A stretch of 64,000 bases of DNA, from positions 1 to 64,000 of the forward strand of contig DATATB010000145.1 in the NCBI GenBank assembly GCA_036268995.1, read 5' to 3'. This DNA is from DATATB01 sp036268995 (GTDB lineage Bacteria > Planctomycetota > Planctomycetia > Pirellulales > PNKZ01). Positions 1 to 8,356 of the stretch are shown here, in pieces. Within the stretch, counting starts at the first letter, position 1; every line of letters begins with the position of its first letter. Below the pieces are notes generated by a model, which was given only the letters and a program-made list of their open reading frames with translations, had not been told where the DNA came from and did not search any database. Position numbers and translations under genes: made by a program.

Positions 1-2
1 CA

Positions 3-212
3 GGCAAGTTAGGGCCAGCAAGCGAATGTGGGCCGCTGGCGGATACTGTCCGCCGGCGAGGTCGCTTGTGGAGCCCGGTGCGTTTTTTGGGAACGTTTGC
101 ACGGCAGCAAATGGCATGCGGGTCGTTGCGCGCGAAGATTCCTTACGGGGATGACGCGGGCTGCACGAACTGGCTCCAGATTTGCCGGCAAGCTCGTGTA
201 GCGGCTGCGTGA
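3..212 (+). CDS. Possible 3' end of an upstream gene (IorA-like?), partial
   Basis: This frame is open from the window edge to a TGA at 210-212, about 69 codons. Its last residues, GCTNWLQICRQARVAAA, loosely resemble the ferredoxin-like tail of the indolepyruvate ferredoxin oxidoreductase alpha subunit, where a CxxCxxC motif is followed by 'qiC'. Most cluster cysteines are absent here. The idea rests mainly on the gamma-type partner that starts 49 bases downstream. A chance open frame of this size is quite possible at this GC content, so the call is weak. Confidence 0.25.
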   Translation, partial: GKLGPASECGPLADTVRRRGRLWSPVRFLGTFARQQMACGSLRAKIPYGDDAGCTNWLQICRQARVAAA

Positions 213-260
213 CTCCGGCTTTTGCGGGGCAAGCGCTGGACGCGCCGCCGAGGTGAGCCA

Positions 261-875
261 ATGGATTTTGTCCGCCCATCAGCGGTTGCAGTACCTCTTT
301 TCGGCGATTGCGCTGGGGTTGCGCGGGTGTTGATCGTGGGTCCGCTGGGGCAAGGCGTGGGTCTGGCGGCTGATGCGCTAGCGCTCGCTGCGGCAGAATC
401 GGGATCGCCAGTTGCCACGGTCGATTGCATGCGGCCTGCGCTGGGGCGGCGTGCATGCGCGGCCTTGGTCCGGTTGGGCGGCGCTGCCGACGCGTCTCCA
501 GGTCCTGCCGACTTACTGCTGGCGTTTGGCATGGCCGCGGCCCTCGAAGCTCGACCGCTGTTGTCCCCGACGGGCTCGGGCTTGGTATTAACGCCGGCGC
601 GGCGACCTTGGCGGCTGGGTGCGGCCTTGGATGGGTTGCTGCCGGACGGCCCCGTGATCGACGGACGCATCCGCTGCTGGTCGGGGCTGGCTTCTGCAGC
701 CGTGCCGATTACTGGCGTCTGGACGCTGCTCGGTTGGCTCAGCGCCCGCGTCGCACTGCCGCAGCACGCGTGGCGGCCGGCGCTCGAGGGTTCGGTGCCA
801 CGGCGGCTGAGCTTGGCGGCCCAATTGGCATTCGCTCAAGGGCGAGCGATCGACCACCGCCGCCGGCGGTTCTAA
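261..875 (+). CDS. 2-oxoacid:acceptor oxidoreductase gamma-domain protein, IorB-like
   Basis: This 204-residue protein has the layout of the gamma domain of pyruvate/indolepyruvate ferredoxin oxidoreductases. An N-terminal nucleotide-binding-like segment (VLIVGPLGQGVGLAADAL) is followed by an A-G-x-V step, a segment where the family has the 'RGG' turn (here GRRACAALVRL), and DLLLAFGMAAALEARPLL matching the family's 'D-ligl-aleal' strand. In the family this domain works with a thiamine-diphosphate alpha subunit to oxidise aryl-pyruvates. The glycine motif is GPLGQG rather than GxGGQG, and the RGG turn is lost, so activity may be altered. The ATG at 261 was chosen for its GAGGTGA ribosome-binding site; longer starts give an Arg-rich extension. 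The partner gene would lie left of the window. Confidence 0.55.
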   Translation: MDFVRPSAVAVPLFGDCAGVARVLIVGPLGQGVGLAADALALAAAESGSPVATVDCMRPALGRRACAALVRLGGAADASPGPADLLLAFGMAAALEARPLLSPTGSGLVLTPARRPWRLGAALDGLLPDGPVIDGRIRCWSGLASAAVPITGVWTLLGWLSARVALPQHAWRPALEGSVPRRLSLAAQLAFAQGRAIDHRRRRF

Positions 876-906
876 AGCAGCCGCCGCTGACGCACTTCGC
901 CGGCTG

Positions 907-2910
907 TTATTCGTTTGCCAGTCGCATGGCTATTTGACGCAAAGTCGCCTGGGCGGGCTTGTGTTGCGGATCGAGCTGGAGGGTTGCCTGCAAATGCTGG
1001 CGCGCCTCGGCCACGTGGCCATGGCTCAGCAGCAGGCGTCCTAGCGTGTAATGGATGCGCGGGTCGAGAGGATTGAGACGGCTGGCGATCTGGAAATGTT
1101 CGAGCGCTTCGGCGGGGCGCCCGAGTTCGTTCAGCGCCAGTCCCAGGTTGAAATGCGACAGGAAATTGTCTGGATCCAGCTCGACCGCAACGCGGTATTG
1201 TTCGGCCGCCTCGTCAATTCTTCGCAATCTGCTCAGCACAAAGCCACGGTTGAGCCGGCCGTTGACGTGGTGGGGGTCCAGCTCGAGCGATTTGCGGCTG
1301 TGCGCATCGGCCTTGCCGTAATCGCCCTCGGTCGCCAGCGCCAGTGCCAGGTTGCTGTGGGCTTTTGGATCGTCGGGATTGATTTTCAAAGCCAGGCGGA
1401 ATTCGCGTCGGGCGGCAGCCAGGTCGCCCAGGTTGAACGACGCGCTTCCCAAGTTATTGTGAGCATCGCCTTCGACCGGGTTCGGGTGCATGGTCAGCGC
1501 GAAGCGCAAATGCTCGATGGCCTCCGGATAGTGGCCCGACTCGGAGAGCGCCACGCCCAGATTGTTTTGCGATACCGGATTGTTGGGGCATTTGGCCACG
1601 GTATCGGACCAGATCGTGAACTCGTCTCGATAGTCGCCCACGCGAGCATGCGTCAGCCAGGCGCACAAGACGAGGACCGCGACGGCGATCGCCGGGGGCA
1701 GGCCCAGGACGCCGAACTTTGCCGCACCGCGCGGCAGGCGGCCGGCGATCCACGCGACGGACAACACGGCGCCGGCGACGGCCGGCACAATCAACGCCAG
1801 CGAAGCCAGGTACATGCGGCGTTCGGCCAGCAGTTCGGTTGCGATGGGCACGACGCTCGACGTCGGCGCGAGCAGCAGAAAGAACCACGCGCCGAAGAAC
1901 CCAATGGCCGGCCGCCTGACGACGAGCCAAAACGTGGCCAGCAGCAGCGTCAGCACCGCGGGGCCCGTTGCGATGGCATCGGTCCAGGCCTGCACCGGCT
2001 GCCAATCGTAAGCCAGCACCAGCGGACGCGGCCACACCGTCAGCCGCACATAGTGCAGCAGAACGCCCGACTCGGTCAGCAGGTATTGCCATGGCGTGAT
2101 GCCGGTGTCCAATCCGATCGACTCGCAGTCGGGCCCGACGGCAAACAGCAGCGCCAGCAACGATTCGCATGCGGCCAGGCCGAGATACAACGTGCGCCGC
2201 TGTTGCCATGCGGCGCGCCAACTGGACACAAAGAAAGCGCGGTCCAGCAGCGGCACCAGCAAGGGCAGCAGCACGCCGCACTCTTTGCTCGCCAGGCTCA
2301 GTGCACAACACACCACGGCCACGGTTTGCCAGCGGCGCGGTTGTGAGCTCTGCCAGGCGCGCAGCGCCGCGTAGATCGTGGCCAGCACAAACATCGACGC
2401 CAGCAGCGTCGTGCGCTGCGTGATGTACATCACCGCCTCGCTATTCAGCGGATGCACGACCCACACCAGCGCCACGATGGCGGCCAGCAGTCGCCCGCAA
2501 TTGCTGAAGCGCTTGCGCAAGACCGGCCCGTTGCAGGTGCGCCGCACGATGCCAAACAGCAGCAGCGCCGAGACGAGGTGCAACGCGAGGTTCACCACGT
2601 GATAGCCGTAGACGTCGTAACGTCCCCAGGCGTAATTCAAAGCCACGCTGAGCGCGACGACCGGGCGCCGCGACAGCGGACTTTGCGGCATTCCCCAGGA
2701 AGCTTGCCCCACGCCGGAAAGCTGCCGGACATGTGGATTGTCTTTGATGGCAGGGAAATCGTCGAAGACCCAGGTGCCGTGCATGCCGCCGGCATACGCG
2801 GCGATGCCCAGCGCGACGATCACCAGCGGCCACGCCGCTGCGCCCGCCAATCGACGGAGATTAAACGTCTGCTGAGGACCTGCGACCACACGGCGACGAC
2901 ACCGACTCAC
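907..2910 (-). CDS. Membrane glycosyltransferase-like protein with C-terminal TPR repeats (TMTC-like)
   Basis: About 667 residues if translation begins at the GTG at 2910; the frame is open to 3132, but that extension is Cys/Arg-rich and would cover the operator-like palindromes at 3072-3129. Roughly the first 430 residues are hydrophobic with many membrane helices. An early luminal-type acidic motif, WVFDDFPAIKDN (about residues 48-59), is typical of GT-C-fold O-mannosyltransferase/TMTC-like proteins. The C-terminal 200 residues hold five or six TPR units (for example NLGVALSESGHYPEAIEHLRF and NLGLALNELGRPAEALEHF). Such proteins are common in planctomycetes; a role in protein glycosylation is inferred. 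The gene follows glmS on the same strand but has its own regulatory-looking leader. Confidence 0.7.
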   Translation of the reverse strand: MSRCRRRVVAGPQQTFNLRRLAGAAAWPLVIVALGIAAYAGGMHGTWVFDDFPAIKDNPHVRQLSGVGQASWGMPQSPLSRRPVVALSVALNYAWGRYDVYGYHVVNLALHLVSALLLFGIVRRTCNGPVLRKRFSNCGRLLAAIVALVWVVHPLNSEAVMYITQRTTLLASMFVLATIYAALRAWQSSQPRRWQTVAVVCCALSLASKECGVLLPLLVPLLDRAFFVSSWRAAWQQRRTLYLGLAACESLLALLFAVGPDCESIGLDTGITPWQYLLTESGVLLHYVRLTVWPRPLVLAYDWQPVQAWTDAIATGPAVLTLLLATFWLVVRRPAIGFFGAWFFLLLAPTSSVVPIATELLAERRMYLASLALIVPAVAGAVLSVAWIAGRLPRGAAKFGVLGLPPAIAVAVLVLCAWLTHARVGDYRDEFTIWSDTVAKCPNNPVSQNNLGVALSESGHYPEAIEHLRFALTMHPNPVEGDAHNNLGSASFNLGDLAAARREFRLALKINPDDPKAHSNLALALATEGDYGKADAHSRKSLELDPHHVNGRLNRGFVLSRLRRIDEAAEQYRVAVELDPDNFLSHFNLGLALNELGRPAEALEHFQIASRLNPLDPRIHYTLGRLLLSHGHVAEARQHLQATLQLDPQHKPAQATLRQIAMRLANE

Positions 2911-3004
2911 GTGGATGGTCTCGCTCTTTCGAGGATGCTGGCCGTTTGCCCAATAGATCAAACGAAGAGGAGGAGGAAGCTCCCATTCGGCCGCATTGCG
3001 ATTG

Positions 3005-3033
3005 AGTATGGTTCCCGCGCACAGGCGCGACAA
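3005..3033 (-). promoter_or_regulatory. Candidate sigma70-type promoter for the TMTC-like gene
   Basis: Read on the minus strand, TTGTCG (3028-3033) is followed after 17 bases by CATACT (3005-3010). These match the -35 and -10 consensus at 4 and 4 of 6 positions. The element lies between the operator-like palindromes and the preferred GTG start at 2910, which fits transcription starting near 2998. It is a pattern match only. Confidence 0.3.
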
Positions 3034-3071
3034 GCGGAAAAACGCGCCAAGAACTGTAGCAGCGCGGCAGG

Positions 3072-3129
3072 TGCGACAACTTGTCGTAGTGAGCGATTGC
3101 TGGCGACGATAATGCGACAAATTGTCGCA
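3072..3129. promoter_or_regulatory. Pair of operator-like palindromes
   Basis: Positions 3113-3129 read TGCGACAA-A-TTGTCGCA, a perfect 17-base palindrome around a central A. Positions 3072-3088 read TGCGACAA-C-TTGTCGTA, the same sequence with one broken pair. The centres (3080 and 3121) are 41 bases apart, about four helical turns, so two repressor dimers would sit on one DNA face. They lie just upstream of the candidate promoter of the TMTC-like gene and 16 bases past the glmS stop. The regulator is not in the window; a BlaI/MecI-like winged-helix repressor is one guess. Confidence 0.6.
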
Positions 3130-3144
3130 CATATCTGGTCGATT

Positions 3145-5037
3145 TCACTCCACCGTCACGCTCTTGGCGAGATTGCGAGGCTTGTCCACGTCGCAACCGC
3201 GGAGGATCGCAATGTGATATGCCAGCAGTTGCACGGGAATCGCCGACACGATCGGTTGCAGATATTCTTCGACCGCCGGAATCTGGATCACGTCGTCGGC
3301 AATTTCCGCCACGCGCGAGCCGCCGTCGCACGTCACGGCGATCACCGGGCCGCCGCGCGCTTTGATTTCTTCCACGTTCGACATCACCTTGTCGAACACC
3401 GAATCGCGCGGCATGAGAAACACGCTGGGCGTGTTCTCGTCCACCAGGGCAATTGGGCCGTGCTTCATTTCCGCGGCCGGATAACCCTCGGCGTGGATGT
3501 AGCTGATCTCTTTCAGCTTCAGCGCGCCTTCCAGCGCGGTCGGAAAATTGAACTGCCGCCCGAGATACAGAAAATTGTTGCACTGATAATACTTGGCGGC
3601 GATGCGGCGCACGGCGGCATCGGTCTCGAGCGCTTGCTCCACCTTGCCGGGCAATTCCTGGAGCTGCTCGATGATCCGCATGCCTTGGGCATGGTTCAGA
3701 TGACGCAAGCGCCCGAAGTACAGCGCCAGCATGGTGAGCGCCAGGCACTGCGCGGTAAAAGCCTTGGTCGAGGCGACGCCGATCTCTGGGCCGGCGTGCA
3801 GATACAGTCCGCCGTCGGATTCCTTGGCGATGGAACTGCCCACGACGTTCGAGATGGCCAGCGTGGGATGTCCCTGCCGCTTCATCTCGCGCAGCGCCGC
3901 CAGCGTGTCGGCCGTCTCGCCGCTTTGCGTGATGGCAAAGACCAGGGTGTGATTGTCCAGCGGTGGGTTGCGATAGCGCAGCTCGCTGGCGTATTCCACT
4001 TCGACCGGCACGCGCGCCATTTCTTCGATGACGTATTCGCCCACTAGCGCCGAGTGCCAGCTTGTGCCGCAGCCCGTGAGCAGAAAGCGATCGACCGAGC
4101 GCAGCTGTTGCGGCGAAAGGTTCAGGCCGCCGAAATGCGCCGTGGCGTCGTCCAGCTTGAGCCGGCCGCGCATCGTGTTGCGCAGCGTCTCGGGCTGCTC
4201 GAAGATTTCCTTCAGCATGAAATGTTCGTAGCCGCCTCGGTCGACGTCCGTGGCTTGCAGCTTGAGCGCTTGCACGGTGGGACGCACCTCGGCCGAATCG
4301 CGATCGAGCACGTGCAAAGAGTCGGGCGTGAGCACCGCCACGTCGTGATCGGCCAGGTAAACGATCTGGTCCGTGTAGCCCACTAGCGGCGACGCGTCGC
4401 TTGCCAGAAAGTGCTCGTGCGCATTGACGCCCACGACCAGCGGGCTGCCCAGTCGCGCACCGATCAGCACGCCCGGATATTGGCGGAACAAAACCGCCAG
4501 CCCATACGTGCCGTGCAGCTTGGCCAGCGTGGCGCGCACCGCCCGCACCAGCATGGCCTGCTCGGCCGTCAATTCGCCGGAGTCGGAGTCACGGTGGTTG
4601 CCCGCGGCGGCCTGCTCGCTCTCCAGGCAACTGGCCAGCAGATGGGCGATCACCTCGCTATCGGTCGCCGAGCGGAAGCGATAGCCTTGCGTTTCGAGTG
4701 CCTGCTTGAGCGGCCGGTAGTTTTCGATCACGCCGTTGTGGGCGATGGCGACGAGGTCGTTGCCGCCGATGTGCGGATGGGCGTTTTCATCGGTGGCGGC
4801 TCCGTGCGTGGCCCAGCGCGTATGGCCGATGCCAACCGTGCCCGCGGCGGGCCGCCGCACCAGCAATTCGTGGAGCCGGTCGATCCGGCCGGCCGCCTTG
4901 GCCACCGCAAAGTGCCCGTCGGGCGTGATCGTGGCCACGCCCGCACTGTCGTAGCCGCGGTACTCGAGCCGGCGGAGGCCCTGCACCAAAAAGTTCTGAG
5001 CCGACTGGCCGCCGATATATCCGACAATTCCGCACAT
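3145..5037 (-). CDS. glmS: Glutamine--fructose-6-phosphate aminotransferase (isomerizing)
   Basis: This 630-residue protein makes glucosamine-6-phosphate from fructose-6-phosphate and glutamine, the first step to UDP-GlcNAc for peptidoglycan and LPS. It begins MCGIVGYIGG, so Cys2 becomes the N-terminal nucleophile of the class II glutaminase domain (about residues 1-240). Two sugar-isomerase (SIS) domains follow, with SGETADTLAALREMK in the first and the family's closing DKPRNLAKSVTVE at the C-terminus. Length and motifs are normal. It is divergent from kdsB, another envelope-precursor gene. I see no glmS ribozyme-like leader in the 250 bases upstream. Confidence 0.97.
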   Translation of the reverse strand: MCGIVGYIGGQSAQNFLVQGLRRLEYRGYDSAGVATITPDGHFAVAKAAGRIDRLHELLVRRPAAGTVGIGHTRWATHGAATDENAHPHIGGNDLVAIAHNGVIENYRPLKQALETQGYRFRSATDSEVIAHLLASCLESEQAAAGNHRDSDSGELTAEQAMLVRAVRATLAKLHGTYGLAVLFRQYPGVLIGARLGSPLVVGVNAHEHFLASDASPLVGYTDQIVYLADHDVAVLTPDSLHVLDRDSAEVRPTVQALKLQATDVDRGGYEHFMLKEIFEQPETLRNTMRGRLKLDDATAHFGGLNLSPQQLRSVDRFLLTGCGTSWHSALVGEYVIEEMARVPVEVEYASELRYRNPPLDNHTLVFAITQSGETADTLAALREMKRQGHPTLAISNVVGSSIAKESDGGLYLHAGPEIGVASTKAFTAQCLALTMLALYFGRLRHLNHAQGMRIIEQLQELPGKVEQALETDAAVRRIAAKYYQCNNFLYLGRQFNFPTALEGALKLKEISYIHAEGYPAAEMKHGPIALVDENTPSVFLMPRDSVFDKVMSNVEEIKARGGPVIAVTCDGGSRVAEIADDVIQIPAVEEYLQPIVSAIPVQLLAYHIAILRGCDVDKPRNLAKSVTVE

Positions 5038-5287
5038 GAGTCACCTTCCCTTGGCCCGCCGGCGCCTGTACGGGGCGGAGTCTAGCAGATCGCGGACGGA
5101 CGACAAAAGCCAGCTCGGCCTCCCCGGCGCGGGCGAGCCCGACATTTCGGCCCCGGCGCGCAGGGCTTCTGCATTCTATGCCACTGCGGGCAGTGCGGCA
5201 TTTCGGGCCGGTTTTCGCCGGAGAATTTCGTGTAGAATACTCGCGACGGTGCTTCGACGCGCAGTGATTCGAAAGGCGGTGCCGCCA

Positions 5288-6046
5288 GTGGCTGGCCTCA
5301 AAAGTTATGTGGTCATTCCCGCTCGCCTGGCCTCCACGCGGCTGCCACGCAAGCTGCTGTTGGCCGAGACGGGCAAACCGGTCATTCAGCACACCTACGA
5401 GTCGGCCCGGCGAGCCCGGAAGCCGCAAGGGATCTGCATCGCCACCGACCATGACGAGATTCTGCAAGCCGTCAACGCCTTCGGCGGCATGGTCCGCATG
5501 ACTAGCGCCGACTGTGCCAGTGGCACGGATCGCGTGGCCGAAGTCGCGCGGGGGCTGCCCGAGGCGGACATTATCGTCAACGTGCAAGGCGACGAGCCGG
5601 AAATCGCCGGCGAAGCGATCGATTGCGCCATCGAGCTGCTGGAGACGTCGCCCGAGATCAATATGTCGACGTTGGCCACGCCCATTCGCTGCCGCGAGCT
5701 GCTGCTCGATCCGGCCTGCGTCAAAGTCGTGTTCGACCATCGGCATCGGGCCATGTACTTCAGCCGCAGCCCAATTCCGCACGCCCGCGAGTGGAGCGAC
5801 GATTTCTTCCACGCTCCGCTGCCGGTTTTTTATCAGCACATCGGGCTGTATGCTTATCGGCGCGAATTCCTGTTGCGGATGGCAACGCTGCCGCCGGCTG
5901 ATCTGGAGCAAGTGGAGAAACTGGAGCAATTGCGCGTGCTCGCGGCCGGCCACGCAATTGCCGTGGCCGTGGTGCCGCAGGCGGCTCGCGGCATCGACAC
6001 CTGGCCCGACTATCGGGCGTTTGTCGACCGCCAGCTAGCACGGTAA
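5288..6046 (+). CDS. kdsB: 3-deoxy-manno-octulosonate cytidylyltransferase (CMP-KDO synthetase)
   Basis: This 252-residue cytosolic enzyme activates KDO with CTP to CMP-KDO for lipid A/LPS core assembly. The N-terminal nucleotidyltransferase motif is YVVIPARLASTRLPRKLLL, followed by KPVIQHTYE, VQGDEPEI (metal/nucleotide site) and the family's YFSRSPIP and QHIGLYAYRREFL. The GTG at 5288 gives the standard length and follows AAAGGCGG; the frame extends upstream to 5036, but that part has no family similarity and overlaps the glmS start. A TAGAAT at 5233-5238 is a possible -10 box. The next gene, pyrG, makes its substrate CTP. Confidence 0.95.
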   Translation: MAGLKSYVVIPARLASTRLPRKLLLAETGKPVIQHTYESARRARKPQGICIATDHDEILQAVNAFGGMVRMTSADCASGTDRVAEVARGLPEADIIVNVQGDEPEIAGEAIDCAIELLETSPEINMSTLATPIRCRELLLDPACVKVVFDHRHRAMYFSRSPIPHAREWSDDFFHAPLPVFYQHIGLYAYRREFLLRMATLPPADLEQVEKLEQLRVLAAGHAIAVAVVPQAARGIDTWPDYRAFVDRQLAR

Positions 6047-6158
6047 GATGAGCAAGTGCGGCGCGAGGGCCATTCTCGCGCGCTTCGTCGCCGGCCGATC
6101 GCTGGCGGCAGGATGCAACCGGACCCCCTCCACTTCTTGCAGGATGACAAACTCCCCG

Positions 6159-7796
6159 ATGGCTAAGCACATTTTCGTAACCGGCGGCGTGGTCAGTTCT
6201 TTGGGGAAAGGACTCACCAGCGCGTCGGTCGGCATGCTGCTCGAACAGCGGGGGCTGCGCGTGCGGATGCAAAAGCTCGACCCCTACATCAACGTTGACC
6301 CGGGCACGATGAGCCCCTACCAGCACGGCGAGGTCTACGTGCTGGACGACGGCAGCGAAACCGACCTGGACCTGGGCCATTACGAGCGCTTCACCCACAG
6401 CCCGCTCACGCGCGACAGCAACTACACGACCGGCCAGATCTACCAGTCGGTCATCAACAAAGAGCGACGCGGCGAGTTCCTGGGCAAGACCGTGCAGGTG
6501 ATTCCCCACATCACCAACGAAATCAAGGGCGTGATCCATAAGCTGGCCCGCGAAGACGTGGATGTCGTCATCACCGAGATCGGCGGCACGGTGGGCGACA
6601 TCGAAAGTCAGCCGTTTCTCGAGGCCATCCGCCAGTTCTCGCTCGACGTCGGCAAGGAAAACTGCCTCTATATCCACTTGACGCTCGTGCCCTACCTCAA
6701 GGCCGCCAGCGAGCTGAAGACCAAGCCCACACAGCACTCCGTGGGCCTGCTGCGGCAGATCGGCATTCAGCCGGACGTGCTCATTTGCCGCACCGAGCGG
6801 GGCATGAGCCGCGAAGACCGCGAGAAGATCGCGCTGTTCTGCAATGTGCCGCTGGAAGCGGTGATCGAGGAGCGGGACAAGGATTTTTCCATCTACGAAG
6901 TGCCGCTAAGCCTGGTGGACAACCGGCTGGACGACTTGATCGTGCGTCGCATGTCGCTGGTGGCGGCCCCGCTGGAATTGAACCAGTGGCGCGAGCTGCT
7001 GCACAAGCTGCGCAACCCGGAGCACGAAATCAGCATCGCCGTGGTCGGCAAATATGCCGAGCATCGCGATGCCTACAAGTCGATTTACGAAGCCCTGGAT
7101 CATGCCGGCATCGCGCATTTGGCGCAGATCCGCATCCAAAGCATCCAGAGCGAATCGATCGAGCGCGAAGGCCCCGAACGGCTGCTGACGGGCTTTGACG
7201 GCTTGCTCGTGCCCGGCGGCTTCGGCGAGCGCGGAATTGAAGGCAAGGTCGACGCGATCCGCTTTGCCCGCGAGCGCGAGATTCCGTTCCTGGGCATCTG
7301 CCTCGGCATGCAATGCGCGGTGATCGAGTTCGCCCGGCACGAAGTCGGCCTGGAGGGCGCGCATTCCACCGAGTTCAACAAGAACACCAGCCATCCGGTG
7401 ATCTGCCTGCTGGATGAGCAGCGCACGATTACCGACAAGGGCGGCACCATGCGATTGGGGGCTCAAGCCGCAGTGCTCGATCCCGGCAGCAAGTCGGCCG
7501 CCGCCTACGGCGGGGCATTCATTTCCGAACGCCACCGGCACCGCTACGAGTTCAACAACATTTATCGTCAGCAGTTCGAGGCGCACGGCATGCAGTTCGC
7601 CGGTAAGAGCCCCGACGGCTCGCTGGTGGAGATCGTCGAGTTGCCGGGCCATCCCTGGTTCGTGGCCGTGCAGTTCCATCCCGAGTTCAAGAGCAAGCCG
7701 ACGCGGGCACAGCCGCTATTCTCGGGCTTTATTGCGGCTGCGATCGAGCGGCATGCCTTGCGTAACGAACGCGCCAAGGAATTGGAAACGCCGTAG
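6159..7796 (+). CDS. pyrG: CTP synthase
   Basis: This 545-residue enzyme converts UTP to CTP using ATP and glutamine. The ALAS-like synthetase domain starts MAKHIFVTGGVVSSLGKG with the P-loop, continues through LDPYINVDPGTMSPYQHGE, and carries the ITEIGGTVGDIES UTP/CTP-contact segment. The class I glutaminase domain has GICLGMQ with nucleophile Cys381 and the VQFHPEF catalytic His-Glu pair near the end. The ATG at 6159 gives exactly the length of the E. coli enzyme; an ATG at 6144 would add five residues. It is 112 bases downstream of kdsB on the same strand, probably co-transcribed. Confidence 0.97.
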   Translation: MAKHIFVTGGVVSSLGKGLTSASVGMLLEQRGLRVRMQKLDPYINVDPGTMSPYQHGEVYVLDDGSETDLDLGHYERFTHSPLTRDSNYTTGQIYQSVINKERRGEFLGKTVQVIPHITNEIKGVIHKLAREDVDVVITEIGGTVGDIESQPFLEAIRQFSLDVGKENCLYIHLTLVPYLKAASELKTKPTQHSVGLLRQIGIQPDVLICRTERGMSREDREKIALFCNVPLEAVIEERDKDFSIYEVPLSLVDNRLDDLIVRRMSLVAAPLELNQWRELLHKLRNPEHEISIAVVGKYAEHRDAYKSIYEALDHAGIAHLAQIRIQSIQSESIEREGPERLLTGFDGLLVPGGFGERGIEGKVDAIRFAREREIPFLGICLGMQCAVIEFARHEVGLEGAHSTEFNKNTSHPVICLLDEQRTITDKGGTMRLGAQAAVLDPGSKSAAAYGGAFISERHRHRYEFNNIYRQQFEAHGMQFAGKSPDGSLVEIVELPGHPWFVAVQFHPEFKSKPTRAQPLFSGFIAAAIERHALRNERAKELETP

Positions 7797-7797
7797 G

Positions 7798-7888
7798 CTC
7801 GGCCGAAAAATAACTTCCGTTTTTCTGGCCCCTCACCTAACCTCTCCCGCAGGGAGAGGGATCGTGGAGAAGTTATTTTTTGGCCGAA
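7798..7888. repeat. Palindromic intergenic repeat, family R1 copy A
   Basis: The left arm GGCCGAAAAATAACTTC (7801-7817) pairs with GAAGTTATTTTTTGGCC (7869-7885) with a single mismatch. Between the arms an inner hairpin, CCTCTCCC-gca-GGGAGAGG, can form around 7840-7860. Nearly the same 90-base element recurs at 59120-59217. It has no reading frame, so it looks like a non-autonomous MITE/REP-type repeat, sitting directly after the pyrG stop. Confidence 0.85.
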
Positions 7889-7906
7889 CCCATAGTGAGG
7901 TGACCT

Positions 7907-8356
7907 GTGGAGGAAGCATCGGGCGAAACGCCGAAGTTGCACATCGACGAGGACTGGAAGAGCCAGGCCCAGGCCGAAAAAGAGCGGCTGGAGCAAGCGA
8001 AGTCTGCCGGCAAAAAAGCGGAGCCTGCTGCTACTCAGTCGCAGCCTGCACCGCAAACCGAACCGGCCACCGCAGGCTCGTCATCGGCCGAGCACCAGCA
8101 CCAACTTCCGCCGGCCACTTTGGCCGTGCTCGTTACGACGCTGGCCACGCAAGTCATGATGCTGCTGGGCCAGATTCCCAGTCCCCTGTCGGGCAAGGCC
8201 GAAATCGACTTGCCGCAAGCCCAGCACTTTATCGACACGCTGGCCATGCTCGAAGAAAAAACAGCCGGCAATCGCACGCCCGAAGAAACCCGGCTATTCG
8301 ACAACCTCCTGCACGAACTGCGGATGTTTTACGTGCAGGTCAGCCGAGAAACGTAA
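7907..8356 (+). CDS. DUF1844 domain protein
   Basis: This 149-residue protein has a charged, Ala/Gln-rich N-terminal half and a C-terminal DUF1844 domain: LAVLVTTLATQVMMLLGQIP, then LPQAQHFIDTLAMLEEKTAGN and LLHELRMFYVQVS. The family is of unknown function. The GTG start at 7907 is supported by GAGGTGA seven bases upstream. The gene ends at 8356 and the convergent sppA stop begins at 8357, so the two genes abut without any spacer. The R1 repeat separates it from pyrG. Confidence 0.85.
   Translation: MEEASGETPKLHIDEDWKSQAQAEKERLEQAKSAGKKAEPAATQSQPAPQTEPATAGSSSAEHQHQLPPATLAVLVTTLATQVMMLLGQIPSPLSGKAEIDLPQAQHFIDTLAMLEEKTAGNRTPEETRLFDNLLHELRMFYVQVSRET

Noticed and set aside
1051..2346. Long plus-strand open frame (431 residues) opposite the TMTC-like gene, and a similar one at 2452-4047
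   Set aside because: They lie antisense to genes with clear family motifs, are rich in Arg/Gln/His as typical for GC-rich shadows, and have no domain or ribosome-binding site.
3148..5287. glmS ribozyme or riboswitch upstream of glmS
   Set aside because: The 250-base leader between glmS and kdsB shows no conserved ribozyme core that I can recognise; glmS ribozymes are known mainly in Gram-positive bacteria.
4787..5953. Minus-strand frame of 388 residues crossing glmS start and kdsB
   Set aside because: It overlaps two certain genes in other frames; the composition is that of a shadow.
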